A DNA stretch of 34,329 nucleotides from Treponema sp. (GTDB lineage Bacteria > Spirochaetota > Spirochaetia > Treponematales > Breznakiellaceae). Below are positions 7,715 to 16,118 of the stretch, piece by piece (positions within the stretch are counted from its first letter, which is position 1; every line of letters starts with the position of its first letter). Under the pieces are notes generated by a model, which saw nothing but the letters and a program-made list of their open reading frames with translations, ran no database searches and was not told where the DNA came from. The position numbers were made by a program, and so were the translations under genes. The DNA is taken from NCBI GenBank assembly GCA_031264395.1, contig JAISEB010000232.1, positions 1-34,329 of the forward strand. The letters are read 5' to 3'.

Positions 7715-8497
7715 CTATACAATGCCTTTTCGTATATTGGTCAGTTTTGACCGGAGCCGGAGTATGGCCTTGGTGTGCAGCTGGGACACCCGCGACTCGG
7801 TTACTTCCAGCACCTGGCCTATCTCCTTGAGGGTAAGATCCTCGTAATAGTAGAGCACGAGGATCTTCTTTTCCTTGTCGGGCAGTTCGTTGATGGCGTC
7901 GATAATTACCCGCTTGATCTCGCCCTTTTCCACCATGACGTCGGGATTGAGGCTGGAAGGGGATTCGATGCTGTCAATGATGGACACCTTGTCGTTTTCG
8001 TCCCCGGAATACCACACGTCGTCAATGGAGATGATCGACGTTACGGAGATTTTCTGGATGGTCTTGATGTACTCTTCCTCGTTCATGCCAAGGGAACCGG
8101 CTATTTCCTGATCGGTCGCCGTTCTTCCAAGCTGGGCTTCAAGCGATCCTATGGCGTCCTCAACTTCACGGGTTTTCTGGCGCACGGAACGGGGAACCCA
8201 GTCTATGGAGCGCAGTTCGTCAAAAATCGCCCCCCGTATACGGGTAACCGCGTATGTTTTGAATTTTACCTGTTTTTCGGGATCGAATTTGTCAATGGCG
8301 TCGATAAGGCCGAACACGCCGAAGCCTACAAGATCGTCGAATTCCACATTATGGGGCATGCCCATGGCGACCTTGCCGGCCACATATTTTACAAGCGGGG
8401 CGTATTGTTTAATAAAGGCTTCCCGAATCGCCGGATCTCCCGTTCTACGGTACTCCAGCCAAAGTTCCTCTTCTGTTCTTTGCTCAGGAAGCGGCAT
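7715..8497 (-). CDS. fliA: RNA polymerase sigma-28 factor for flagellar genes (FliA/WhiG family)
   Basis: 260 residues, the normal length for FliA/WhiG/SigD. Region 2 is clear (IKQYAPLVKYVAGKVAMGMP, FDDLVGFGVFGLIDAIDKFD, FKTYAVTRIRGAIFDELRS). Region 3 follows (WVPRSVRQKTREVEDAI, then ATDQEIAGSLGMNEEEY). Region 4 is LPDKEKKILVLYYYEDLTLKE plus a helix-turn-helix (IGQVLEVTESRVSQLHTKAI). It directs polymerase to late flagellar and chemotaxis promoters and is normally held by FlgM until hook completion; no flgM is present in the window. The gene starts 9 nt after the preceding stop, deep in the cluster, so sigma-28 is made together with export-gate parts. Confidence 0.96.
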   Translation of the reverse strand: MPLPEQRTEEELWLEYRRTGDPAIREAFIKQYAPLVKYVAGKVAMGMPHNVEFDDLVGFGVFGLIDAIDKFDPEKQVKFKTYAVTRIRGAIFDELRSIDWVPRSVRQKTREVEDAIGSLEAQLGRTATDQEIAGSLGMNEEEYIKTIQKISVTSIISIDDVWYSGDENDKVSIIDSIESPSSLNPDVMVEKGEIKRVIIDAINELPDKEKKILVLYYYEDLTLKEIGQVLEVTESRVSQLHTKAILRLRSKLTNIRKGIV

Positions 8498-8506
8498 AAC
8501 GATCCT

Positions 8507-9250
8507 TTAATCCTTTGATAATAGAGTCCTCATGGCCGAGGCCAAATCTTTGGGGTTAAAATCCCCTCCCATGCTCTGTCCCTTACCGCTTGTTCTCCGC
8601 CTTTCCGGCAGCGCTTCGTCCGCGCCGGACGGGGAATCGCCGTCCAGGCCAGCGGCATTCCAGGATTCGGCGGCGTTTTCAGGGCCCTCCCCGTCCGCCT
8701 TCTGGCCGGATAAAAAAGACCCCGTCATGGACTCCAGATCGGGAAGAACCTCCCCGGAAGGGGGCCCGCCGGAATACACGGGGAGGTCTTCCATTGCGGC
8801 CCCGGCCTCCCGCGCCGCGCCCCTCCCCTTTTCAGTATAGCCGCCTTCATCATTCTGATCCAGACCCGGAGAATTTCCCCCGCCGCCTTTTTCAGATGAA
8901 ACACTTCCCGCGCCCGGAGGCGGCCTTACGGAACTTGCGAGCTTCGCTATATCGTCCACGTCCTCGTTCGAACCGGCGGCGGGAAGCGCCCCGGACACCT
9001 GGTCGCCGACCGAGATGTCCACGCGGGAACCGGGGGCGTTCTCCTCCGGATCTTCGCCGGGGAGCAGGAGATCGGGAACAAAACGGTTGACAAGCAGCCA
9101 GATCCCCCCCCCGAGAACGAAAAAAGCCGCCCCGAAAACAAGCGGGCGGACAAGCAGGGCGGGAAAACCCGCGCCGCTTATGAGCGCCACCAGAAAGGAA
9201 AGGAGAAATCCCCCGCCTCCCGGGACCGCGCACCACTTCAGGTTAAACAC
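8507..9250 (-). CDS. Membrane protein with long acidic/Gly-Ser tail, unknown function
   Basis: 247 residues from GTG 9250. TAGGAGGGGG, overlapping the flhG stop, sits directly before this GTG, so the longer frame that reads back into flhG (to 9370) is rejected. Two hydrophobic segments lie near the N-terminus (FLLSFLVALISGAGFPALLV and VFGAAFFVLGGGIWLLVNRF). About 65-225 is a low-complexity region rich in Gly, Glu, Ser and Pro. The C-terminal end (GGDFNPKDLASAMRTLLSKD) looks like a conserved short helix. It lies between flhG and sigma-28, so it may connect membrane status with one of them, but this is inference from position. Family not recognised. Confidence 0.78.
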   Translation of the reverse strand: MFNLKWCAVPGGGGFLLSFLVALISGAGFPALLVRPLVFGAAFFVLGGGIWLLVNRFVPDLLLPGEDPEENAPGSRVDISVGDQVSGALPAAGSNEDVDDIAKLASSVRPPPGAGSVSSEKGGGGNSPGLDQNDEGGYTEKGRGAAREAGAAMEDLPVYSGGPPSGEVLPDLESMTGSFLSGQKADGEGPENAAESWNAAGLDGDSPSGADEALPERRRTSGKGQSMGGDFNPKDLASAMRTLLSKD

Positions 9251-9258
9251 GCCCCCTC

Positions 9259-10206
9259 CTACTGCCCGCCGAAGATGCGCTTTATCATGCTGCCGAAACC
9301 GCCCGTTTCGCGAAGTTCGCTCTTTTCCATACGGTTCACGATATGCTGAACGCAGATGCTCGCCTTGCACCGCGGATCGATAACCGTAAAGGGCTTCTGC
9401 CTGAGCACCGCCTGGGAGACGACAGGATCGTCAAAGATAAAGCCCAGGTAATCTACCTTTAGGTTGAGAAACTGTCCGGCGATGTTGATCATGCGGTCGG
9501 CGACTTTCTTTGCCTCCGCCGCGCTCTTTACCCGGTTAACCACCAGCTTGAGCCCCATATTAAAGTTTTCGTATTCGGTGGCGATGATCTTGATGATCCC
9601 GTAGGCGTCGGTGATGGCGGTGGGCTCCGGCGTGGCGATGATCACGGCGTCGTCCGCGGCGGCGATAAAATCAAGCACGTTGCTGGACACCCCGGCGCTG
9701 GTATCTATGATGATGATGTCGGCGTTGGAAAGGGAATCAAGCTCGTTGATGAAATTCTGCCTTTCTTCCTCGGTAAGGTTGGCGATCTTGGAAAAGCCCG
9801 ACGCGCCCGCGACGATGGAAATGCCGTAGACGGTGTCTACCATGATTTCCTTCATCGTTTTCTGCTTGCGGATCACGTGGTACAGGTTGTATTTGGGAAT
9901 CACGTTGAGGATCACGTTAACATTGGCAAGCCCGAGATCCGCGTCCATGACCACCACCTTTTTTCCAAGGCGGGCATAGGCCAGGGCCATGTTCACCGAA
10001 AGATTGGTTTTTCCCACTCCGCCCTTCCCCGAAGTAACGGTAATGAGCCTTGTCTTTGTCCCGTCGCGCCTCTGTCCCTGAAGCTGCGAAGGGACGGAAG
10101 TTTCTCCCGTAGCGCCCGGCGATTGAGACGGGATCGTCCCCGGGGAAAAGGGAACGTTTTTCTTCCGCCGCACAATCTCCCTGAGTTTTTCAGCCTGATC
10201 TTCCAT
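9259..10206 (-). CDS. flhG: FlhG/YlxH MinD-type ATPase controlling flagellar number
   Basis: About 315 residues from ATG 10206, which has GGAG at a 6-nt spacing. An ATG 12 nt upstream (10218) is the alternative. The N-terminus (EDQAEKLREIVRRK) resembles the FlhF-activating helix of FlhG. The deviant Walker A is SGKGGVGKT, followed by VVVMDADLGLANVNV (Walker A' / switch I) and IIIIDTSAGVSS (switch II). The C-terminus (FGSMIKRIFGGQ) is an amphipathic membrane-targeting helix of MinD type. FlhG dimerises on the membrane with ATP, stimulates FlhF GTPase and limits flagellar number. It overlaps the end of flhF by 17 nt. Confidence 0.95.
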   Translation of the reverse strand: MEDQAEKLREIVRRKKNVPFSPGTIPSQSPGATGETSVPSQLQGQRRDGTKTRLITVTSGKGGVGKTNLSVNMALAYARLGKKVVVMDADLGLANVNVILNVIPKYNLYHVIRKQKTMKEIMVDTVYGISIVAGASGFSKIANLTEEERQNFINELDSLSNADIIIIDTSAGVSSNVLDFIAAADDAVIIATPEPTAITDAYGIIKIIATEYENFNMGLKLVVNRVKSAAEAKKVADRMINIAGQFLNLKVDYLGFIFDDPVVSQAVLRQKPFTVIDPRCKASICVQHIVNRMEKSELRETGGFGSMIKRIFGGQ

Positions 10207-11545
10207 TTGTGTCTCCATTGTCCTTGAAACGTTCTTCTATCCTGTTCCGGTTTACCCGGAATCCTTCAAGATTGACAAGAAAACGGACCGCGCCCGCCCG
10301 GTGGATGTGCTTTTCAACGGACTGGCCGTCGGTAATATACGAGACGGGCTTGTCCATTTCCGCGAGGGCGCTTAAAACATTGCCCGCCCGCGTGGTTTCG
10401 TCAAGTTTGGTCACGATAACGGACCTGTAATTAAAGGGGGCGAAACGCCTCATAATGTCCTTCATGTCGCTGTACTTTGTCGCGGCGGCAAGTACAAGGT
10501 GCGCTTCCCCCCTGGAAAGGCAGGCCGAAAGGGACTCCATCATTTCCCCCAGCTTCACCGCGTCACGGGGGCTCTTTCCTATGGTGTCGACAAGAATAAG
10601 ATCCGCTTCGGCCTCAAAAAGGGAGAGCGCCTTTCGCAGTTCGCCGGGTTCCGCCGCGTAGGCGACAGGAACGCCCATGATGGCCCCGTATTTTTCTATC
10701 TGCTCCCTGGCGGCGATGCGGTAACCGTCCACGGTGATCATCCTTACCCGCAGAGGATCGCCGTTCCAGCCGTTAATGCCGTAGGCCGCGGCAAGTTTCG
10801 CCACGGTTGTGGTCTTGCCTACCCCTGTGGGACCGACAAGAACAAGGACACGCGGGCGGCCGGGAGGACTTTCCGCATTCCGGTACAGCTTTACCCCTTC
10901 GCCTATCCATTCCAGCACCTGTCCCTCAAGATCGTCGAAATTGTCAAGGGTATCAAGGGGGCATTCCTTTCGTATCCGTTCAAAGATGCCCCGCGAATAG
11001 GAAGGGGAAAAATCGTTCTGTTCAAGCAGCTCCCTAAGGCGCGCGAAGGACGGATGTTCTTCTTCCTTCTCTTCCCTGTTTTCCCCCGCGTCTATCTTTT
11101 CCTTTATTGAACGCACCTCGCGGAGAACCATCTGCAGGGTGGGATCTTTCCCCGCCGCGGCGATAACCTTTTCCTTTTGTTTCTGAAATTCAAGAGGATC
11201 GGATTTCGCCTGATTCCAGGGATCAGGTTTCGCCTGGCCCGCCTCCGGTCTCACCTGATTCCAGGATTCCGGTTTCGCCTGGGTCCAGGTTTCCGGCCCG
11301 GCCTCCGCCTGGGAAGCGGCCTTGAAACGCGGTTCCCCGGCGCGGGAAGAAGGCCGGGAAAAAGTCCCCGAAAAATACGACGGGATGTAGAATTCCACCT
11401 CGACGCCTTCACGGGCGCCTATACCGAAAATGCCCCCTATGCGGATCTTGCGCTGGCGCACGGGCACAACCCGTTCCCCGTATTTTGCCAGTATTTTATT
11501 CATGCAGTCGCGGTAGTCTTCGCCCTGTTCCACAAAACATTCCAT
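10190..11545 (-). CDS. flhF: FlhF, SRP-type GTPase for flagellar placement
   Basis: 451 residues. The N-terminal B domain begins MECFVEQGEDYRDCMNKI. About 60-120 is a linker with repeated Trp-Asn-Gln-Ala-Lys units. The N domain is about 165-225. The G domain has G1 GPTGVGKTTTVAKLA (238-252), a DGYRIAA element (273-279), G3 DTIGKS (320-325; DTAGRS in most relatives) and G4 TKLDE (379-383). FlhF recruits early basal-body components to the pole. The gene follows flhA by 22 nt and its end overlaps flhG, its regulator. Confidence 0.96.
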   Translation of the reverse strand: MECFVEQGEDYRDCMNKILAKYGERVVPVRQRKIRIGGIFGIGAREGVEVEFYIPSYFSGTFSRPSSRAGEPRFKAASQAEAGPETWTQAKPESWNQVRPEAGQAKPDPWNQAKSDPLEFQKQKEKVIAAAGKDPTLQMVLREVRSIKEKIDAGENREEKEEEHPSFARLRELLEQNDFSPSYSRGIFERIRKECPLDTLDNFDDLEGQVLEWIGEGVKLYRNAESPPGRPRVLVLVGPTGVGKTTTVAKLAAAYGINGWNGDPLRVRMITVDGYRIAAREQIEKYGAIMGVPVAYAAEPGELRKALSLFEAEADLILVDTIGKSPRDAVKLGEMMESLSACLSRGEAHLVLAAATKYSDMKDIMRRFAPFNYRSVIVTKLDETTRAGNVLSALAEMDKPVSYITDGQSVEKHIHRAGAVRFLVNLEGFRVNRNRIEERFKDNGDTNGRSG

Positions 11546-11567
11546 CTTTTCCCCCGTACTTTTTGTT

Positions 11568-13685
11568 TTACGCGGCCGGCTTGATGACGCCCACGGATTC
11601 CACCGTTACATCCTGAACGATCTCGGGAACCGAAAGCACCACCAGTTCGGGAATTTCCCGTTCGGTGGAATTTTTGACAAGGTAGCGGGCCGCCTCCGAA
11701 CAGAGTACGACGGGAATCCAGCCCTGCTCCCGCACCGCGCCCACCGCCCGCTGCAGCGACTTGATCCACGCGGTGTGGATCTGCGGCTCCAGCGCGGAAA
11801 CCACCCCCGACGCCGTTTCGTACCTGCTCGCGATGATCTTTTCCTCGAACCCCTGATCGATGGTCAGAACATGAAGGCGCCTGTCGTCGTCCGCGTACTG
11901 GTGGCAGATCTGGCTGCCCAGGGCCTGCCGGGCCTTCTCGGTAAGGAGCCGGGGGCTTTTGGACACCGGGGCGAAATCGGCAATGGCCTCGAGAATGGAA
12001 ACCATGTTCCGTATGGATACCCGTTCCCTGAGCAGGAACTGCAGCACCTTCTGAATTTCGCCCAGCGAAAGACCCCGTCCTTCCCTGAGAACCTCCTCTA
12101 TCACGGCGGGATAGGTCTTTTTAAGCTCGTCGAGTATGGCCTGGGTATCCTGCCGTCCCAGTATGTCGGCGGCGTGCCGCCTGATAATTTCGGTAAGATG
12201 CGTGGCGATTATCGAGGGAGGATCGACCACCGTATAGCCCGCCCGCTCGGCTTCTTCGCGCCTGTCTTCGCCCACCCACAGGGCGGGAAGCCCGAACGCC
12301 GGATCGCGGGTTTTTTCGCCGGGCAGCTCGGAGGTAACGGTCCCGGGGTCGATGCAGAGGTAATAGCCCATCCGTATTTTTCCCCGGCCCACGTCGACGC
12401 CCTTGATCTTGAAACAGTACTCCGAAGGCTCAAGCACCATGTTGTCCAGAATCCTTACCTTGGGGATAACCAGCCCCAGATCCAGGGCGGACTGCCTGCG
12501 CACCCCCTGTATCCGGTCAAGCAGTTCCGCGCCTTTTTCCTTGTCCACAAGGGGGATAAGGCCGTAGCCCAGTTCCAGGGAAAGGGCGTCAAGCAGAACC
12601 AGCGGGGGTATTTCGCCCGCCTCTTCCCTGGCCCGCTTCTCCCGGCTTTCGGCCTTTGCCATGGCGCCGCTAAGGCCCAGCTCCCTGCGTTTTTTCCGCG
12701 CAAGAAGGAACCCGTAGAACCCCAGAAGCAGCGCCATGGGAATAAGCACATACCAGGGGAAGCCGGGCAGAAAGGCGAGGACGGCAAGCACAAGGGCGGA
12801 AATAAGGTAAATTTTGGAAACCCTTGTGAACTGATCGGACACCTGCTGTCCCAGATCCCCAGTGGCGGCGGCCCTGGTAACAACAATACCCATGGCGGTG
12901 GACACAAGGAGGGCGGGAAACTGTGAAAGAAGGCCGTCTCCTATGGAAAAGGATATGTAATTCCCCACCGCCTGTGAAAGGGGTTCGCCGTGTATGGCCG
13001 CGCCTATGATGATGCCCCCAAGCACGTTGACGGCGGTGATGAGGATTCCCACCTTGACGTTGCCCGAAATGAATTTACTGGCCCCGTCCATAGCCCCGTA
13101 AAAATCGGATTCAAGCTGAATCTCCCGCTTGCGGGTCTGGGCTTCCTCCTCGCCTATGGAGCCTGAATTGAGCTCGGCTTCCACCGTCATGATCTTGACC
13201 TGCATGGCGTCCAGGGTAAAGCGGGCGGCCACTTCGGCAACCCTGGTGGCGCCCTTGGTAATGACGACAACCTGAACGGCGATGATCACGATGAAGATCA
13301 CGAACCCGACCACGAGCCCTTCGCTTCCGCCCGAACCGACGACAAAACTGGAAAAGGCCCTGATCATGCGGCCGTCAAAGCTCCCGCCCTTGGTAAGTAT
13401 GAGCCGGGTCGAGGAAACGTTGAGGGCCAGGCCGAACACGGTGGCGACAAGCAGCACCGTTGGGAAAAGGTTAAAATCCGTCGGCTTTCTGATGTAGAGA
13501 ACGGTAAGGAGGATCATGAGAGAGAAGATAAGATTGAAGGCCATGAGGACATCAAGGAGGACTGTGGGAAGCGGGATGATAAGCATCGCCACCACCATCA
13601 CCACGCCTACCGCTATGAACACATCCCTGTTTCTATTCAGGAGGCCCATCGTTCCTCCCGCCGTTACCTGAACCGCGTCTGCCAT
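11568..13685 (-). CDS. flhA: FlhA, flagellar type III export gate
   Basis: 705 residues, the usual length. About eight transmembrane helices lie in residues 20-330 (IAVGVVMVVAMLIIPLPTVL, LDVLMAFNLIFSLMILLTVL). The FHIPEP-family loop is clear (VAEVAARFTLDAMQVK, DFYGAMDGASKFISGN). A cytoplasmic domain follows (PLVLLDALSLELGYGLIPLV, LPALWV, STEREIPELVVLS). FlhA forms the nonameric ring that docks substrates and uses proton motive force. Position 110, within VFGLALNVSSTRLIL, has Gly where enterobacterial FlhA has Arg (LRLALN). The gene lies 21 nt after flhB. Confidence 0.97.
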   Translation of the reverse strand: MADAVQVTAGGTMGLLNRNRDVFIAVGVVMVVAMLIIPLPTVLLDVLMAFNLIFSLMILLTVLYIRKPTDFNLFPTVLLVATVFGLALNVSSTRLILTKGGSFDGRMIRAFSSFVVGSGGSEGLVVGFVIFIVIIAVQVVVITKGATRVAEVAARFTLDAMQVKIMTVEAELNSGSIGEEEAQTRKREIQLESDFYGAMDGASKFISGNVKVGILITAVNVLGGIIIGAAIHGEPLSQAVGNYISFSIGDGLLSQFPALLVSTAMGIVVTRAAATGDLGQQVSDQFTRVSKIYLISALVLAVLAFLPGFPWYVLIPMALLLGFYGFLLARKKRRELGLSGAMAKAESREKRAREEAGEIPPLVLLDALSLELGYGLIPLVDKEKGAELLDRIQGVRRQSALDLGLVIPKVRILDNMVLEPSEYCFKIKGVDVGRGKIRMGYYLCIDPGTVTSELPGEKTRDPAFGLPALWVGEDRREEAERAGYTVVDPPSIIATHLTEIIRRHAADILGRQDTQAILDELKKTYPAVIEEVLREGRGLSLGEIQKVLQFLLRERVSIRNMVSILEAIADFAPVSKSPRLLTEKARQALGSQICHQYADDDRRLHVLTIDQGFEEKIIASRYETASGVVSALEPQIHTAWIKSLQRAVGAVREQGWIPVVLCSEAARYLVKNSTEREIPELVVLSVPEIVQDVTVESVGVIKPAA

Positions 13686-13706
13686 GTGTACTCCTGCGGC
13701 GCGCGC

Positions 13707-14990
13707 CTACGCGCCCGCTTCTTCAATTTCCCGGCGCCTGCGCCGCGCGTTGTGATCCTTCAGGGCGTCAAGATCGGCCAGACGGTTGATTTCCATCACC
13801 TTCCGGTAAACCGTGGCGACCAACTCAATGTATATGTCGGGGACCAGTTCCCCTACGTCAATGTTGGCGTACAGGACCCGCGCCAGAGGCACGTTTTCGA
13901 CAATGGGAACATCCCACTGCCGCGCCACGCGCCTGATGCGGAACGCCACTTCATCCTCGCCCTTGGCGGTAACCATGGGCGCGTCCATGTTTTCGGCGTG
14001 GTATTCAAGACAGACGGAAAAGTGCGTCGGGTTAGTGATCACCACGTCGGCCTTTGGAACCTGCACGTAAATGTTCTGCGTTAAAAGCTGCCTCATGCGG
14101 CCGCGTATGCGGGACTGCACCGCCGGGTCCGCCTCGTACATCCTCCGCTCTTCCTTTATTTCCTGCCGGGTCATGCGAAGCGACTTCCGGTAGCGCCAGC
14201 GCTGGAACATGTAATCGGGAATGGAGAGCAGCAGCAAAAGCAGGGCCGAAATTATCATCATGCGCGCGGCAAGACCCGCCACAAGGGTAATCCCCTGCCA
14301 GAGATCCGCCGTCTGAAGCCTCATGAGTTTTTCTATTTCCCCCCGTATGGTGAGGTAGGCCACAGTCCCTATGATCGCCATTTTGATAATGGATTTGAAA
14401 AAATTAAAAAGCCCGTCCACCGAAAAGAGGGTGCGCCGCAGATAACTGCCGAAATGGGGAACAATGCGGGAAAAATCCGGGACTATAGGCTTGACGGTAA
14501 AAAGAAAACCTACCTGCACCAAATTCGAAAAGATGGCGGCGGCCACGGCCACAAGAACGACAGGAAGGGCAAGCCGGACAAAATACGAAAAGAACGCCTG
14601 TACGATGATCGCGTCCCTGGCCGGATCAAGTTCCACCGACCGCTCCAGAAAGAAACGTATCATCTCCGTACAGGTCCTTAACATGGAAGGCGCCAGAAAA
14701 AAGAGCGCGAGCGCGGGAAGAAGGAGCCCCAATGCGCCGACCAGTTCCTGGCTTTTGGCGACGCGGCCTTCTTCGCGGGCCTTTTCCAGCTTGTAATCGG
14801 TAGGTTCCTCGGTACGGGTCTCGTCGTCCTCGGCGCCGTCGGCAAACCACTGCAGATCGATGTCCGCGGGGGAAAGCGGAAAGGGAAATATTTTCCGCCC
14901 GGGATCTTCCACCGCGCAAACAAGGCGCCCGGCGCGTAAACCGTACGGCCCGGACACGGGCATGCCCGCCGCTCCCGCCGTATCCGTCAC
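13707..14990 (-). CDS. flhB: FlhB, export-gate protein and substrate-specificity switch
   Basis: 427 residues from GTG 14990, which overlaps the fliR stop (GTGA) and has a G-rich stretch upstream. The family signature DLQWFA begins only at residue 45, so there is an unusual N-terminal extension rich in Gly, Ala and Pro. If ATG 14963 is used instead, 35 residues remain before the signature. TEEPTDYKLEKAREEGRVAK is the typical start of the membrane domain, with four hydrophobic segments after it. The autocleavage motif NPTH lies at 320-323, with Asn320-Pro321 the scissile pair, followed by the FlhB-C domain. After cleavage FlhB changes export from hook to filament substrates together with FliK. 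Confidence 0.95.
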   Translation of the reverse strand: MTDTAGAAGMPVSGPYGLRAGRLVCAVEDPGRKIFPFPLSPADIDLQWFADGAEDDETRTEEPTDYKLEKAREEGRVAKSQELVGALGLLLPALALFFLAPSMLRTCTEMIRFFLERSVELDPARDAIIVQAFFSYFVRLALPVVLVAVAAAIFSNLVQVGFLFTVKPIVPDFSRIVPHFGSYLRRTLFSVDGLFNFFKSIIKMAIIGTVAYLTIRGEIEKLMRLQTADLWQGITLVAGLAARMMIISALLLLLLSIPDYMFQRWRYRKSLRMTRQEIKEERRMYEADPAVQSRIRGRMRQLLTQNIYVQVPKADVVITNPTHFSVCLEYHAENMDAPMVTAKGEDEVAFRIRRVARQWDVPIVENVPLARVLYANIDVGELVPDIYIELVATVYRKVMEINRLADLDALKDHNARRRRREIEEAGA

Positions 14991-15814
14991 CGGAGCCCCC
15001 CCGCTTCCGCGCCTATGCGCGCGCCTATCCGCACGTAAAGGGACTCGACGCCCTGATAACCGGCGTCGATTACCCTGCTGAACGCCTCTGTCATGAACGG
15101 CAGGGACGCGAAGATGAGGAGAAAGGCCACCGTTATGGAAATGGGGAAGCCTTCCGAAAGTATGTTGATCTGGGGGGCCGCTTTGGAGATAAGCCCCGTG
15201 GCAAGGGAGGTAAGAAACAGCGTGCCCAGAATGGGCATGGAGATGATAATCGCGTCCAGAAAAAGGCGGGACAGCCCGGAAAGGAGCATGCCCACAACCT
15301 GCTCCCTGCCTTCCACAAGGGACACGATGTTGATTGACTCGATGGAACGCCAGAAACCGCCAAGGAAGAGTTTATAGAAGCCCCCCGCCGAAAGAAACAC
15401 CAGCATGGCGACAAGGTTAAGGTACTGGCCCAAAAGGGGATTTTCTATCTGCGAAAGGGGATCAAAAGTTTCGGACGCCCCGAAGCCCATCTGCAGCGAA
15501 AAAAACTGGCCGGCGGTGGAAAAAACGGAGAAAATAATCGTAAGGAAAAAACCCGTAATGATCCCGATGATCGCCTCCCCCGCCGCGAGGAGCACAAAAC
15601 TCAGGCCGTAGGGCTCCAGTTCCCAGCCGCGGGCAAGCGCGCCGGGAAAGGCGGCGTAGGCGGCAAAACCCGCCAGGGCCACTTTGGCGATCTGGGGCAC
15701 CGCGTCGATGGAAAGGAGCGGGGCGGTTTCTATCATCCCAAGGGCGCGGACGGCGACAAGCAGGAAGGCCGGCCCCCACAGGAGAATGTCGTTTAATACC
15801 GCGTTCTCTATCAC
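14987..15814 (-). CDS. fliR: FliR, flagellar export-gate membrane protein
   Basis: 275 residues, family-typical, with about six hydrophobic stretches (ILLWGPAFLLVAVRALGMI, FVLLAAGEAIIGIITGFFLT, ILGTLFLTSLATGLISKAAP, SITVAFLLIFASLPFM). The conserved GxxxG-rich core (AGEAIIGIITGFF) and PQINILSEGFPI are recognisable. FliR joins FliP and FliQ in the helical export-gate complex. It starts 18 nt after fliQ and ends overlapping the flhB start. Confidence 0.96.
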   Translation of the reverse strand: MIENAVLNDILLWGPAFLLVAVRALGMIETAPLLSIDAVPQIAKVALAGFAAYAAFPGALARGWELEPYGLSFVLLAAGEAIIGIITGFFLTIIFSVFSTAGQFFSLQMGFGASETFDPLSQIENPLLGQYLNLVAMLVFLSAGGFYKLFLGGFWRSIESINIVSLVEGREQVVGMLLSGLSRLFLDAIIISMPILGTLFLTSLATGLISKAAPQINILSEGFPISITVAFLLIFASLPFMTEAFSRVIDAGYQGVESLYVRIGARIGAEAGGLR

Positions 15815-15832
15815 CTTTCCTTTCCTCTTTTT

Positions 15833-16102
15833 CTAGTTGGCCATGTCCGGAATGCGCCGGAAAAGATCCCTGGTGTATTCCCCCAGGGAAGAAAACATCC
15901 ATCCCCCAAGAAAGGCCAGAACCAGAAGAATCGCGATTACTTTGGGCACAAAGGTAAGAGTCTGCTCCTGTATCTGGGTAGTCGCCTGGAGTACGGCCAC
16001 CACAAGACCCACGACAAGGGCGGTAAAGAGCAGGGGCGCCGCCAGAAACAGCACTTCCAGAACGCCTCCCCGCAACAGGGCGGTAATTTCACCTATACTC
16101 AT
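15833..16102 (-). CDS. fliQ: FliQ, flagellar export-gate membrane protein
   Basis: 89 residues, exactly family size, with two transmembrane hairpin helices (VLFLAAPLLFTALVVGLVVA and VPKVIAILLVLAFLGGWMFS) joined by the conserved LQATTQIQEQTLTFVPK loop. FliQ packs around the FliP5-FliR1 core of the export gate. It lies between fliP and fliR with short spacers. Confidence 0.97.
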   Translation of the reverse strand: MSIGEITALLRGGVLEVLFLAAPLLFTALVVGLVVAVLQATTQIQEQTLTFVPKVIAILLVLAFLGGWMFSSLGEYTRDLFRRIPDMAN

Positions 16103-16118
16103 CCGTTACTCCTCCGGC

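Noticed and set aside
6287..7750. Long plus-strand frame of 487 codons opposite the FapA-family gene
   Set aside because: It is a reverse-strand shadow of a GC-rich gene. It has no recognisable motif, while the minus frame has clear FapA structure and tight junctions.
9251..9370. Longer form of the unknown membrane protein starting inside flhG
   Set aside because: It would overlap flhG by over 100 nt, and the sequence there is flhG's in another frame. GTG 9250 has a perfect Shine-Dalgarno.
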